The notes beneath the pieces were generated by a model. It was not told the origin of the DNA. It did not search any database and saw nothing but the letters and a program-made list of their open reading frames with translations. This document shows, one piece after another, positions 1 through 9,073 of a stretch of DNA of 64,000 nt; within the stretch, counting starts at the first letter, position 1; every line of letters starts with the position of its first letter. A program made the position numbers and the translations under genes. Origin of the DNA: Bog-473 sp963726135. GTDB lineage: Bacteria > Actinomycetota > Acidimicrobiia > Acidimicrobiales > RAAP-2. The stretch is taken from assembly GCA_963726135.1 (NCBI GenBank), contig CAVSBE010000008.1:186001-250000 (forward strand). The letters are read 5' to 3'.

Positions 1-1278
1 TCCCACTCCAACTCGCATCGTCCCGACCGTCGCCCCGCTCGGTAAGGGACCGTCCAAAGGGCGGCCTCGAAGCTCCAGTTTGGCAACGAGACCAGGCCAC
101 CCGATCACGTCGACCGGCTGGGTCACGGTCACGGATGCCCTCGAACCCCAGGGTGCATCGACCTCGGCGACCATCTGGCCGGGAGTGAAGATGGTGAAGC
201 TGTGTAGGGCAACGAAGACACTCCTCTCGAGCGCGTCACCCGCATCGACTGCGGCAGTGTTCGGGCCGAGCGCCCCACCCGGCTGGCCGAGGACCGCACC
301 GACCACGGTGACGCTTTTCCCGCCGATGTTCTGTTGCGCCGCGAAGAGATAGCAGCCCTGTGCAGTCGAGTCGGACGCGGTCTTGATGCCGATGATCCCG
401 TCGCGCCCCAGGTCGAAATTGGGGTTGTAGACGACGGTGGTCATTGGCACGCTCGCCTGAGCCAGCGAGACGATCTGTCGGAGGACCGGAATGGAAAGCG
501 ATGCCTCGCCCAGGCGGACGAGGTCCACCGCCGTGCTCGTCGTGGCCGGGTCCACGCCGCTCGGATCGGTGATGTGGGTCGAGGCGAGGCCGAGCCTGCT
601 CGCCGCGGCATTCATCTTGGCCACGAACGCGCTGACGCTTCCCGCGTCCCAGTCGGCGAGGACCGTCGCCATGTCGGCCCCCGAGTCGACCAACAGCCCT
701 TCGAGCGCTTGGATCTCGGTGAGCGACTCTCCCGCAGCGACCGGGACTTCGGACTCCTGTCTCGCCTGACCGGACTGATACGCCGTGAGCGCGTCGGCGG
801 TGACGGGGATCGCCGGGCCGTCGCCCCCCGGCGCCAACCGGTGATCTGACAGCACCACGTAGGCCGCGAGGAGCTCGGCCAGACCGGCAACTGGAACGGG
901 CTTGGACCCACGTACCTGACCCACCGTTGCAACACCCACGACCGTCGCTGCTGCCTCTCCGCTGTTTGGCCACGCGAAGGACGGTGGCGCCCCTGAGAGA
1001 TGGACCTCTTGGGACTTGAGGGTGGCGTGAGGGAGCGGTCGGACCCATTGTGCGATCGCACCCGCGCAGAGCGCCGCGACGATGAGCGCAGCGGCCCACG
1101 TGAAGAGACGTCGGCGCCGTCGAGAGGCGCGGAGGCCGGCAATGATCTCGAGCTCGTCCGCGCCCGGCGGAGGGAGCTGGCGGCCAATTTCGGCGAGGCG
1201 CTCCTCGTTTTCCCGAGGCAGTGCCCGCTTTCGGGCGTGGGCAGGACCTTTGCGTCTCGCGCTGTCGTTGCCGTCCAT
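1..1278 (-). CDS. D-alanyl-D-alanine carboxypeptidase-like protein, degenerate active site, C-terminus cut by window edge
   Basis: Reads from ATG at 1278 to the left edge without a stop (426 codons). A basic cytoplasmic tail of about 55 residues is followed by one membrane segment (residues about 58-77) and a PBP5-like (peptidase S11) domain. The later part has the family look: SGADMATVLADW, LASTHITDPSGVDP, GIIGIKTA and a C-terminal beta domain. The catalytic motifs are altered. The SxxK region reads VAGLAELLAAYVVL (130-143), with neither the Ser nor the Lys; SxN reads SGA (199-201); KTG reads KTA (299-301). The fold assignment is fairly secure, but peptidase activity is unlikely, so a peptidoglycan-binding or regulatory role is inferred. 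It lies 108 bp downstream of the lipoprotein gene on the same strand. Confidence 0.75.
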   Translation of the reverse strand, partial: MDGNDSARRKGPAHARKRALPRENEERLAEIGRQLPPPGADELEIIAGLRASRRRRRLFTWAAALIVAALCAGAIAQWVRPLPHATLKSQEVHLSGAPPSFAWPNSGEAAATVVGVATVGQVRGSKPVPVAGLAELLAAYVVLSDHRLAPGGDGPAIPVTADALTAYQSGQARQESEVPVAAGESLTEIQALEGLLVDSGADMATVLADWDAGSVSAFVAKMNAAASRLGLASTHITDPSGVDPATTSTAVDLVRLGEASLSIPVLRQIVSLAQASVPMTTVVYNPNFDLGRDGIIGIKTASDSTAQGCYLFAAQQNIGGKSVTVVGAVLGQPGGALGPNTAAVDAGDALERSVFVALHSFTIFTPGQMVAEVDAPWGSRASVTVTQPVDVIGWPGLVAKLELRGRPLDGPLPSGATVGTMRVGVG

Positions 1279-1386
1279 GACTCAACGCTATGGCCACAAC
1301 GCGCGGCACAGTGAGCACGTCCACCTGGCGCCGGACCGGGGCATCTCGTGAGCGCCCGTTCCAGGTGACCAACCAGCGTCCGTCGG

Positions 1387-2613
1387 TCAGAGGTGCAATG
1401 CGCCGGAGGACGCCGATGGGATGAACAGCTGGCCGTCGGAGACCGTCGGGGGCAATTGCTGTGCGCCCAAGCCGTTGGTAATGATTCCAGCCTCGGCCCC
1501 GGACGCGATGTTGACCGCATTCGTGATGGCCCCATTGTCGTACCAGAGCACGCCGTCGGCCACGATGGGCCCACTGCCCGAGCCTTTCCACATCGCATTT
1601 GGCGTAAAGGTCCAGTCCGTCGAGCCGGTTGCTCCATTGAGCGCCAGGGCGAGGGTCTGAGACCCGTTGTACTCGGTCACGTAGGCGACTCCGTTCGCCA
1701 CTGCCGGCGAGTCCAGGGCGGTGTCGGAGGCGAGCGAATCCGTCCACAGCCTTGCGCCGCTCGCGGCGTCGAACGCGGCCACTCCGCCATTAGTGGTGTT
1801 GGCGAACACTCGGGTCCCCGAGACGGACGGAGCACCCACCACGGCATGGTTCGGCGCCGCCGTCACCAAGGTGGACCAAACAGGGGCCAGCGTGCTGGCC
1901 TTCAGTGCAGCTACCGACCCATCGGATTGGCCGACGTAGACCAGTCCGTTCCCCTCGGACGTGGCAGTGTCGAAGAGAGCAGCCGTGCTGGTGGCGATCA
2001 CCGACCCTCCAACGGAGACGCTCACGACCTCATGCGTATCCGTCAGTGTGACGAACAGGGCACCTTCACCACTCCCGCCGGCGGGGGGAATCACATTCCC
2101 CAGGGTGGCTGACGACGGGACGTGTCCCGGCAGATTGAGCGCCCACGCCGACGACCCGTCAGCGGTGTTCAGGGCTATGAGCCGAGCCGGAGCGTCGCCG
2201 GCTCCGGGGATCGTCGTGAACATGAGCCCGTTGCCGCCCCAGACGTCGTTTCCCACCGCCGGGCTGGTCGGGACCCCACCGAGCGTTGTCCGCCAAATGA
2301 GCGAGCCAGTCGTCGTATTCAGGGCACGGAGGTCGGGCGGCCCCGTCGGGGTCGGTTCGCCGCCGGAGTTCTGACAGGCGAGGTAGACAGCACCGGTCGA
2401 CACCGCGATCGTACCCGACGCCACGCCGTCTTCATCGAGCCACGAGTACTGCAGAGAGCCAACGTTGGAGGCGCCGAGAGTGGTTTCGAGCGGGTTGAAA
2501 TTGCTGTGGCCAGGCTCCCAGCCCGCCTGCCACCAGCAACCGGAAAGCACCACTCCCGAGAGAAGCGCTCCCACGACGACGGATGGCCTCAGTGCCCGGA
2601 CCGATAGCGACAT
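1387..2613 (-). CDS. PQQ-binding-like beta-propeller lipoprotein
   Basis: 408 residues. A lipoprotein signal peptide ends in the lipobox LSGC with Cys26 as the lipidated residue, so the protein should sit on the outer face of the membrane. The mature part consists of repeated PQQ-propeller blades, for example DLRALNTTTGSLIWRT, LIALNTADGSSAWAL, VAALKASTLAPVWSTL, VAAFDAASGARLWTD and ALNGATGSTDWTF, each with the A-x-D/N-x-x-T-G-x-x-W signature. Such proteins can be scaffolds (BamB-like) or quinoprotein-like; no dehydrogenase residues or haem motif are visible, so a structural or binding role is more likely. The gene is followed on the same strand by the carboxypeptidase-like gene, suggesting a shared envelope function. 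Confidence 0.85.
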   Translation of the reverse strand: MSLSVRALRPSVVVGALLSGVVLSGCWWQAGWEPGHSNFNPLETTLGASNVGSLQYSWLDEDGVASGTIAVSTGAVYLACQNSGGEPTPTGPPDLRALNTTTGSLIWRTTLGGVPTSPAVGNDVWGGNGLMFTTIPGAGDAPARLIALNTADGSSAWALNLPGHVPSSATLGNVIPPAGGSGEGALFVTLTDTHEVVSVSVGGSVIATSTAALFDTATSEGNGLVYVGQSDGSVAALKASTLAPVWSTLVTAAPNHAVVGAPSVSGTRVFANTTNGGVAAFDAASGARLWTDSLASDTALDSPAVANGVAYVTEYNGSQTLALALNGATGSTDWTFTPNAMWKGSGSGPIVADGVLWYDNGAITNAVNIASGAEAGIITNGLGAQQLPPTVSDGQLFIPSASSGALHL

Positions 2614-2913
2614 GTGCGCTCCCAGCTTGCTTGACCGCCATCGGTCGCGGCCTCGAAGTCATCATCACGTAGGTGTTCCATACCGTCAAGCGAACCTTCG
2701 TGTCGGTCGAGGTCCGAGCGCCGTAGGCAAAGCGAGCCGGTGAACTACCCCGGCGAATCGCAACCTGCGTCGAGCATCTGCGTGCACGGCTGTCAGCGGT
2801 CGTTTCAGCGTCCGATCACGTCGCGAGTTCCAGGGGCGTTGCGCCGTCTGCGTCCAGCGGTGGACTCCCTCCGGTTCAAGAAGAGCGTGCCCACCGCGTG
2901 TGGGAATCCGCCC
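2614..2913. other. intergenic stretch without recognised gene
   Basis: 300 bases between the lipoprotein start and the end of the small Cys protein gene. Open frames here have no family resemblance and no ribosome binding site. The promoter of the lipoprotein gene should lie near 2620-2700, but no clear -35/-10 pair was found. Confidence 0.4.
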
Positions 2914-3135
2914 CTACAGTCCCGCCGGCGGCAGGGGCCGTGCGTGTGCTCGTGCCGGGGCATCGCCTCTTTCGTGTGCCTCCCAGTTCTCGTAGAGCCT
3001 GATCACCGCCACCCTCGTGTCCTCGCCTTCTTCTCCTCCGAGCCATCCACACGAGCAGAGCCCGACCACGCCCACGCGGCCGACGAAGCTGGTGACGTGG
3101 GACGCCACTTGGACTAACCGGTGCCCGTCAGCCAT
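2914..3135 (-). CDS. small CxCGW-motif protein of unknown function
   Basis: 73 residues from ATG at 3135; GTG at 3138 directly before it is an alternative. A strong ribosome binding site (GGGGAGG) lies 5 bases before the ATG, which is the main reason to call this gene. The protein has a GLCSCGW motif followed by an acidic stretch and NWEAHERGD. This pattern recurs in small actinobacterial proteins in which a Cys-x-Cys-Gly-Trp segment is followed about 20 residues later by a helix with Trp and His, possibly a minimal metal site. No close family is recognised and no function is proposed. It stands alone, with intergenic DNA on both sides. Confidence 0.45.
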   Translation of the reverse strand: MADGHRLVQVASHVTSFVGRVGVVGLCSCGWLGGEEGEDTRVAVIRLYENWEAHERGDAPARAHARPLPPAGL

Positions 3136-3138
3136 CAC

Positions 3139-3490
3139 TGCCTCCCCATCCCCTGTTGTGGGCAGATTTCTAGGCCGGTTGCACCCCTAGGGTCAAGGAG
3201 CAGCGTCGCGAGACCACACCGACCAGTCCCTTGCCGACGGTGCAGCCAAGATGCTCGAAGTCGAGCAGCATCCAACGATCCGGCGACTGAGCGCCCAATC
3301 GTGGCCCGGCCGGTCGCGCCAACCTGTCCGCTGTGCGGATGAGCCGAGTCGAGAACGAGGAAACTCACCGCCTCAGAGAGCCCTGCACAGGAGGTCGGGT
3401 GACCGAAGGCTGGTGGCCAATTGAGCAGCCTAAATCTGATGGATGGGCAGACCGGAAGAAGTACCGTTCCAACGTGGCAGCGGTCCTCCC
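3139..3490. other. intergenic stretch without recognised gene
   Basis: About 350 bases upstream of the DMT transporter. No coding frame with family resemblance and no RNA gene was seen. The transporter frame is open upstream to 3443, but the family domain starts at the ATG at 3491. Confidence 0.4.
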
Positions 3491-4351
3491 ATGAGTGAAC
3501 TTTTCGCCCTGTTGGCCGCTCTGGCGAACGCCGGGAATCTCGTCACCCAGCACATCTCGAGCACTCGGGCGCCCGAGGGGACCAAGCCGTTGAGGCTGGT
3601 CGTCTTCTTGGTTCGCCAACCGATGTGGTTGTTCGGATGGGTGGCGCTCCTGGTCGGCTTCTTGTTCCATGCCGTCGCGCTCCACGTCGGCGCGCTCTCG
3701 ATTGTGCAGCCGATCCTGGTGGCCGAGCTGGTGTTCGCATTGGTCATTCGGCGGTTGTGGTTCCACCATCGGGTCTCGGGGGCTGCCTGGAGGGCGGCGG
3801 TGATCACGTGCGCCGGCCTGGTGCTGTTCATCGTGACCGCAGACGCAGGCGGGGCCGGGACGACAGCGTCGCTTCCCGAGTGGTTGTCGGCGTCAGTCGT
3901 GCTCGGCGGCATCGCACTCCTCATGGTGGCCGCGGCCCGGTGGGGCACACCTACCGGCAAGGCAGCCCTCTACGGCACAGCGACGGGCATGGTGTGGGCA
4001 TTGGAGGCGGCCTACATCAAGTCGATGACCGACACGCTGGCCCATTACGGCTTCTTCGGTATGTTCGCCCACTGGCCGGTGTACGCGGTGATCGTCGGCG
4101 GCATCGTCGGCAACGTGGTCATGCAAGCCGCGGTGCACCAGGGACCCCTTCACGTCTCGTCACCCCTCATGATTGCCGCCGACCCGATCTTCAGCATCGT
4201 CCTGGGCTTCTGGCTCTTCGACGAGCAGCTGGGCCATCAGCCGCTCAGGATCGCCCTGAGTATCCTCGGGCTGATCACGCTGGCCGCGGGCATCTGGCAG
4301 ATGACCCAGAATGAACCGACCGCTGACGTGGCCAAGACGCACTTGGGCTAG
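3491..4351 (+). CDS. DMT-superfamily (EamA-like) membrane transporter
   Basis: 286 residues from ATG 3491, chosen because MSELFALLAALANAGNLV begins the first membrane helix and the upstream extension is not hydrophobic. About nine to ten hydrophobic segments can be traced, with the two-fold repeat organisation of drug/metabolite transporters: a first half with VGALSIVQPILVAELVFAL and a second with SSPLMIAADPIFSIVLGFWLFDEQL, the latter being the typical helix-9 region of EamA proteins. The substrate cannot be read from sequence. It is convergent with the flavoprotein gene, whose stop lies only 12 bp away, and seems to be a single-gene unit. Annotation at superfamily level is secure. Confidence 0.85.
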   Translation: MSELFALLAALANAGNLVTQHISSTRAPEGTKPLRLVVFLVRQPMWLFGWVALLVGFLFHAVALHVGALSIVQPILVAELVFALVIRRLWFHHRVSGAAWRAAVITCAGLVLFIVTADAGGAGTTASLPEWLSASVVLGGIALLMVAAARWGTPTGKAALYGTATGMVWALEAAYIKSMTDTLAHYGFFGMFAHWPVYAVIVGGIVGNVVMQAAVHQGPLHVSSPLMIAADPIFSIVLGFWLFDEQLGHQPLRIALSILGLITLAAGIWQMTQNEPTADVAKTHLG

Positions 4352-4362
4352 GGAATCGACGC

Positions 4363-5499
4363 TCAGGTCTCGATTCCGAACCAGCGACGCCGCCGCGTCG
4401 CGCCGAACTCCACCTTCGACGCGGCGGTTGCCTCGGACGCTTCGTCAAAGGTCCCGAACGGTTTCGGGCCCGAAAGGAAGTTGGCGTCGAACCGCGCCAC
4501 CTTGGAGCCGCCGAACTCGATGTAGCAGGTCGCGATCCCGCGGTATGGCTCGGGGGACTTGCCGCCGCGGATCTGGTGGACGAGCACCTCGGCAAGCGTG
4601 CCGGCTTCGCCCTCGGCAATGGCACCGACCCGGGGGACCGGGGCACTGGTGACATCGCCGAGCGCGTAGACGCCTTCGAACCGAGTCGCGAATGTCGTGT
4701 GGTCGACGGGAACCCAGCCGTCCTCGGCCAGAGCCGATTCCTCGACCACCCGAGGAGCCCGATGCACCGGGATTCCGAGGAAGAGGTCGTAGGGCGTCCT
4801 CTGCCCGTCGGCCAGCGTGGCCATCTTCGACGCGGGATCGAGCGCCGTCACCTTCGACTCGGGCCACCATCCGATGTCGCGTTCGGCCAGGGCCCCGAGG
4901 ATGCCTGCGGAGGCCTCGGGTGAGATCGGGATGGGAGTGGACATCGGGCTGATGACCTTGATCGTCGCGGCTGACAGCCGGTCGCGCCGTTCGAGATAGT
5001 CATGCAACATGAGAGCGGTCTCGAAGGGCGCCGCCGGGCATTTGAAGAAGGGGCCGAGCACGCCGATGACGACGTTGCCTCCCTCGAAGACCGGGAGCCG
5101 ACGACCGACACGCTCTGCCCCGGCCACGGAGTAGTACTCCGATCCCTCCTCGACCATGCCTGGTGTCGCCGCAGGGTCGAGGTCCGCCCCCAGCGCGACC
5201 ACCAAGATGTCGGGCTCGTACGTCGAGGTGTTCGTGGTGACCAGCCGGCGTTCGGGGTCGATCGACTCAACGGTCTCTCGCACGAATGTGACCCCTGGCT
5301 TGTCCAGCTTCGAGTAGGGGATCCGCACGTTGCTCAGTTGGTCTCGACCGAACATGACGTCCAACTTCGAAAAGCCGAACACGAATGCATCGCTGCTGTC
5401 GATGATCGTGACGTCTACCTGGTCGCGCAGGTCTTCCGAAAGCCTCGTTGCCAGCTCGAGTCCGGCAAAGCCGGCACCGAGGATCACCACGCTCTTCAT
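4363..5499 (-). CDS. FAD-dependent oxidoreductase, sulfide:quinone reductase/NDH-2-like
   Basis: 378 residues from ATG 5499, which has GGAG 8-9 bases upstream; the frame is open farther upstream, but the Rossmann strand begins at this Met. KSVVILGAGFAGLELATRL is the FAD ADP-binding motif, a second nucleotide-binding segment (VVIGVLGPFFKCPAAPFETALML) follows, and FEGVYALGDV is the C-terminal FAD contact. The Cys-Pro in FKCPAAP resembles the sulfide:quinone reductase/flavocytochrome c sulfide dehydrogenase family, in which cysteines near FAD do the sulfur chemistry. Substrate is uncertain: type III/IV SQR-like enzyme or membrane-associated NAD(P)H:quinone reductase. It is divergent from the sulfotransferase-like gene. 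Confidence 0.8.
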   Translation of the reverse strand: MKSVVILGAGFAGLELATRLSEDLRDQVDVTIIDSSDAFVFGFSKLDVMFGRDQLSNVRIPYSKLDKPGVTFVRETVESIDPERRLVTTNTSTYEPDILVVALGADLDPAATPGMVEEGSEYYSVAGAERVGRRLPVFEGGNVVIGVLGPFFKCPAAPFETALMLHDYLERRDRLSAATIKVISPMSTPIPISPEASAGILGALAERDIGWWPESKVTALDPASKMATLADGQRTPYDLFLGIPVHRAPRVVEESALAEDGWVPVDHTTFATRFEGVYALGDVTSAPVPRVGAIAEGEAGTLAEVLVHQIRGGKSPEPYRGIATCYIEFGGSKVARFDANFLSGPKPFGTFDEASEATAASKVEFGATRRRRWFGIET

Positions 5500-5680
5500 C
5501 GCATCTCCGTTCCCCTTACGGTGCCGATTTGGATCCGCCGGATCTGTGCACAGGCAGCCGGTTGCGCCTCTTGACGATAGACCTCGAGATGTGCCCGGTG
5601 TGCCCCGGACGGCCTCAGATCGACGACGCAACGGTCTTCAAGGCGGGCAACGAAGCACAGCGTGTGGTAGACGATCGCTC

Positions 5681-6319
5681 ATGGATCTGAGAGTCGTCGG
5701 GGCTGGGTTGGGGCGGACAGGCACACATTCTCTGAAGGTGGCCTTCGAGCAGCTGCTCGGAGGGCCCTGCTATCACATGCTCGAGGTGTTGGGGCGGCCG
5801 GACCAACGCGACACGTGGGCCGCCGCGACTCGAGGGGAGAGCGTCGACTGGGCGACGTTCCTCGCCCCCTACCGGGCCACGGTGGACTGGCCGGCCGCTG
5901 CGTTCTGGAGGGAGATCAGCCAGGCAGCTCCTCAGGCGGTGGTCGTGCTGTCCGTGCGCGACAGCGATGCGTGGTGGAAGAGCGCCTCGGAGACGATCTT
6001 CGCCGTCCTGGCGCGTGGAGCTCCGCCGGATGACCTCGGGGGAATCGAGGAGCTGGCCATGATCAACGCGTTGATCGGACAGCGCTTCACTCCCGACTGG
6101 CGCGACCGGGACGCCGCCATCGCTGCCTACGAGGCACACAATGCGAGCGTCCGCGCGGAGGTGCCGGCGGATCGGCTGGTGGAGTGGCATCCCGGCGACG
6201 GATGGGGGCCGCTGTGTGTCGGTCTCGGCCTGGAGGTGCCATCCGAACCGTTCCCACACCTGAATACGACCTCAGACTTCCGGGCCCTGACCGGGCTGGA
6301 CGGGGCGGCGCGGTCCTAG
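5681..6319 (+). CDS. sulfotransferase family protein
   Basis: 212 residues from ATG 5681. The N-terminus (DLRVVGAGLGRTGTHSLK) has the PAPS-binding P-loop-like motif typical of the family common in actinobacteria and proteobacteria, in which G-R-T-G-T-x-S-L precedes the first helix. PQAVVVLSVRDSDAWWKSASETI matches the 3'-phosphate binding region (VRDPxxWWxS). The C-terminal WHPGDGWGPLCVGLGLEVPSEPFPHLN is the usual domain ending. The physiological acceptor is unknown for this family. The stop is 15 bp before the end of the oppositely oriented kinase gene. Confidence 0.85.
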   Translation: MDLRVVGAGLGRTGTHSLKVAFEQLLGGPCYHMLEVLGRPDQRDTWAAATRGESVDWATFLAPYRATVDWPAAAFWREISQAAPQAVVVLSVRDSDAWWKSASETIFAVLARGAPPDDLGGIEELAMINALIGQRFTPDWRDRDAAIAAYEAHNASVRAEVPADRLVEWHPGDGWGPLCVGLGLEVPSEPFPHLNTTSDFRALTGLDGAARS

Positions 6320-7822
6320 CCCCCGTCCCCCTGGTCACCTCCATGGCCGTGGTTGTGACCTTGGAGGGGTGGACCTGAAGACGGAGAAGATGGCGCCGGA
6401 GTGGTTGAACCAGTCGGTGGCACTGTGGGAGCTGTCGGCTCGAGGGCGCTCACGACGTCCTGGTATTGCGCCGACGTGAGGCCGCCGCCGGTGAGGAGCA
6501 CCTGGGCCAGTGTCAGGGCTTCCTGCACCGCCGCCTGACGGCGGGCCCCCGGCTGCTGGCCCGCCACCGCAGAGAGGGCAGCGGCCATGGCGGCCACTCC
6601 GGGGAACCCCGGGTCCGAGAGCGACCCCGCGAGGTTTCTGATCGCGGCGGCTCCGGGGTCGGACACCGGTGGTCGGGGTGTTGCCGAGTGGTGCGAGGCG
6701 GCCACGTAGTGCGAGGCGGACAGGGCGGCCGGTCCACTGGGTCCGGTGCTGGTTCCCATCAAGAGGTACAGCGTGACGACGAGAGCCGCCAGGACCACGG
6801 CGGCGGTCGCGAGGGTCCGTTGTCGTCGTGGCGGCGTAGGCTCTGCTCGGCGCGGCAGGGCTGGAGGCGAGGACAGGATCCCGGTCGCGCCGCACCACGG
6901 GGACGGCGATCGGAAGGGCGACCGGCCTCGATGCCATCGGCATGGTGGGGAGCGGCGTCGAGGCGGGTCCCCCTGCTCCACGGGCTCTCAGCGCCTGCAG
7001 CATGTCGGTCGCCGAGGTGAACCGGTCGCGTGGATCGACGGCCAGGGCGGCCCGGGCCACGTCGCGGAACGGCCGAGGAAGGTGCTCGGTCGCCTCAGAG
7101 CCGGGGGCAAGGCGCGTCCCGGTCAACGCTTCGACCATGACTGCCCCGACCGAGTACAGATCCGACTGCACGGTGGCCGGCCGTCCAGACCTGCGCTCCG
7201 GGGCGAGATAACCGGGCGTACCCAGCACGACGCCCGCCATCGTCATGTCCTCTGCCATACGGTCCGCGCCCGCCTCGCCACCGAAACTCTTTGCGATGCC
7301 GAAGTCGGTGATCTTCGTGTGCCCGTCTTCGTGGAGGAGGATGTTGCCCGGCTTGATGTCGCGGTGCACGACGCCGACCTTGTGGGCAGCGGCTAACGCA
7401 GCCAGCGTCTCGGACATGACGGACACGACCCGCTGGCTCGAGAGCGGTCCGCGCACGATCTCGTCGCGCAGCGTCGAGCCCGGCAGCCGCTCCATGACGA
7501 GATAGGACGAGGTGTGATCCTCTCCGTAGTCCAAGACGGCCACGATGTTGGGATGGACGAGCCGGGCCGCGATCAGCGCCTCTTGCTCGAACCGCGTGCG
7601 CATGCCGGGAAGCAGCAGCGTCTGGGGCCGGAGGATCTTCACGGCCACGGGGCGCTCGAGCCGCTCGTCGAAGCCGTCAAAAACGCGGGCCATGCCGCCC
7701 TCACCGAGAAGTCCGTAGAGCCTGTAACGGCCCCCGACCACCGCCTCGGACGTGCGTGTCACCACCCCGGTTGTGTACCCGGCGCCGGCGCTCTGTAGTC
7801 CTGAAGTCAGGCGATCGGTCAC
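6316..7822 (-). CDS. membrane-anchored Ser/Thr protein kinase, split by a frameshift after the kinase domain
   Basis: The kinase domain covers residues about 33-275: glycine loop GLLGEGGMARVF, Lys62 in VAVKIL, HRD at 153-155 in VVHRDIKPGN, DFG at 173-175 and GTPGYLAPE. After a Pro/Ala/Ser linker this frame turns into low-complexity Arg/Pro sequence. The frame offset by one base (open 6981-6316) carries a membrane segment (LATAAVVLAALVVTLYLLMG) and an extracellular Ala/Pro/Gly-rich tail ending in a His/Gly run. Skipping one base between about 6900 and 6830 would give the normal PknB-like layout of kinase, one helix and external domain. Whether the shift is genuine or a sequence error cannot be told here. 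It is co-directional with the MBL-fold gene. Confidence 0.8.
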
Positions 7823-7843
7823 ACTGCCGCCGCCGCTCAGTGG

Positions 7844-8776
7844 CTATTCGGCCAGCCCTGCCATCTCGGCCATCAGGGTCAGGGCGTCACTCGGGACCTG
7901 GCTCCCGAAGTCCCGATAGAGGGCGTGGACGTTGGCTACGACGCGCTCGGGTTCGCTCCAACCGGAGTAGGGGCCCAGATCGATGTCCCGCGCCGCTTCC
8001 AGCGGTGACATGCCGCCCTCGAAGCGGAGCCTGGCCTCGGTCGCCAGGAGCTCGAAGTAGCCCTTGAGCTCGGCGACGGCGGCCGGCGTCGCCAGAGGAC
8101 CGTGACCCGGCACCAGTACCGCCGGCGCCAGTTCCATGATGCGCTCGCAGGCCGTGATCCAGTTGGCGACCGGACCGGCCCAGACGATGGGGTGGCCGCC
8201 GTGGAAGAGGATGTCGCCGGTGAAGACGATGCCCTCCTTGGGCAGATGGACGATGACATCCCCCGCGGTGTGGGCGGGGCCGACCTCGACCAAGGACACT
8301 GGCCGGTCGCCGACCTGGAAGTCGAGCCGGCCCTCGAACGTCCGGGAGGGCAAGGTCAGTGGCACGTCGTCGAAGGAGAACGGTGCAAAGATGCGCGCCA
8401 CGAAGTCCCCGGCCGGACCGAGGCCGGGTGCGGCGTCCAGCATGGCAGCCATTGCGCTCGGTGGCAGATGCTCCATCTCCTCGGCGCATCGTGCCGAGGA
8501 GATGATCTCCGATTCGGCTACCAGTGCGTTGCCGTAACAGTGGTCCCCGTTGGCGTGGGTGTTCACGACCGTGCCAATCCTCTCGGCGGCGGAGGTCGTC
8601 CGGCGCATCGATTCGAGCATCTCGGCGGTCAGGCGGAGGTCGAAGAGTGTGTCGACGAGCAGTGACGAGTCACCTCCGGTCACCAATCCCGCATTGGACC
8701 AGCCCCAGCCGCCGTCGGGCTGCAGGTAGGCCCAGACGCCGTCGGCCACCTCGTGCAGACCCTTCCGGTACGCCAC
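7844..8776 (-). CDS. MBL-fold metallo-hydrolase
   Basis: 310 residues. The zinc motif reads HANGDH (H74, D78, H79), with Asn in place of the second His of HxHxDH, a variant seen in this cyclase-like subfamily. Further ligands are VGPAHTAGDVIV and IVFTGDILFHGGHP, and ELAPAVLVPGHGPLA completes the fold. The protein is close in layout to the MBL-fold hydrolases annotated as cyclase or quorum-quenching lactonase-like, but the substrate cannot be stated. It lies 21 bp upstream of the kinase gene in the same direction, so both may be one transcript. The start is ATG 8776; no strong ribosome binding site was noted. Confidence 0.85.
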   Translation of the reverse strand: MAYRKGLHEVADGVWAYLQPDGGWGWSNAGLVTGGDSSLLVDTLFDLRLTAEMLESMRRTTSAAERIGTVVNTHANGDHCYGNALVAESEIISSARCAEEMEHLPPSAMAAMLDAAPGLGPAGDFVARIFAPFSFDDVPLTLPSRTFEGRLDFQVGDRPVSLVEVGPAHTAGDVIVHLPKEGIVFTGDILFHGGHPIVWAGPVANWITACERIMELAPAVLVPGHGPLATPAAVAELKGYFELLATEARLRFEGGMSPLEAARDIDLGPYSGWSEPERVVANVHALYRDFGSQVPSDALTLMAEMAGLAE

Positions 8777-9073
8777 GAGTCAGTGCGGGCGGCCGACGGA
8801 GGTGTCGATGATCAAGCCCCTGCTCGTCGGTGGTCGGTGGCCGGGATTGTGCGGCACGGCGCGCAGCCTACGTACTGTGCCGCCTTCCCGCCCGCGGGAC
8901 GGGCCTGTCCCGCGGGACTCGGCCCAGGTCCGGCGCACCAGTGTGAATAATTCGTGAACTCGGTCTCAAGCTGCCCACTTGCCGCATCCCCTGTGATATG
9001 TACCAGTCGAATCTCGTTGGCCTCGAGCCCGCACGAGGCGGCTGCTCGTGAGATCTCAGAGGGAGTCGTCACC
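8777..9073. promoter_or_regulatory. divergent control region between MBL-fold gene and glnA
   Basis: 297 bases holding the promoters of two divergent genes. A TGTGAATAATTC stretch at about 8942-8953 is the most AT-rich spot and could be an extended -10 element for glnA. No convincing -35 was fixed and no nitrogen-regulator site could be assigned. Confidence 0.3.

Noticed and set aside
236..1747. 503-residue minus-strand open frame overlapping the carboxypeptidase-like and lipoprotein genes
   Set aside because: Arg/Gly/Pro-rich translation with no family features; it is an out-of-frame shadow of two better supported genes on the same strand.
7844..8776. Loss of metal-binding in the MBL protein because HxHxDH reads HANGDH
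   Set aside because: The Asn variant is known in this subfamily and the remaining ligands are present; not treated as a degenerate enzyme.
8954..9073. 40-residue N-terminal extension of GlnA in the same frame
   Set aside because: The extension has no similarity to the family, and the total of 474 residues from ATG 9074 equals the normal length.
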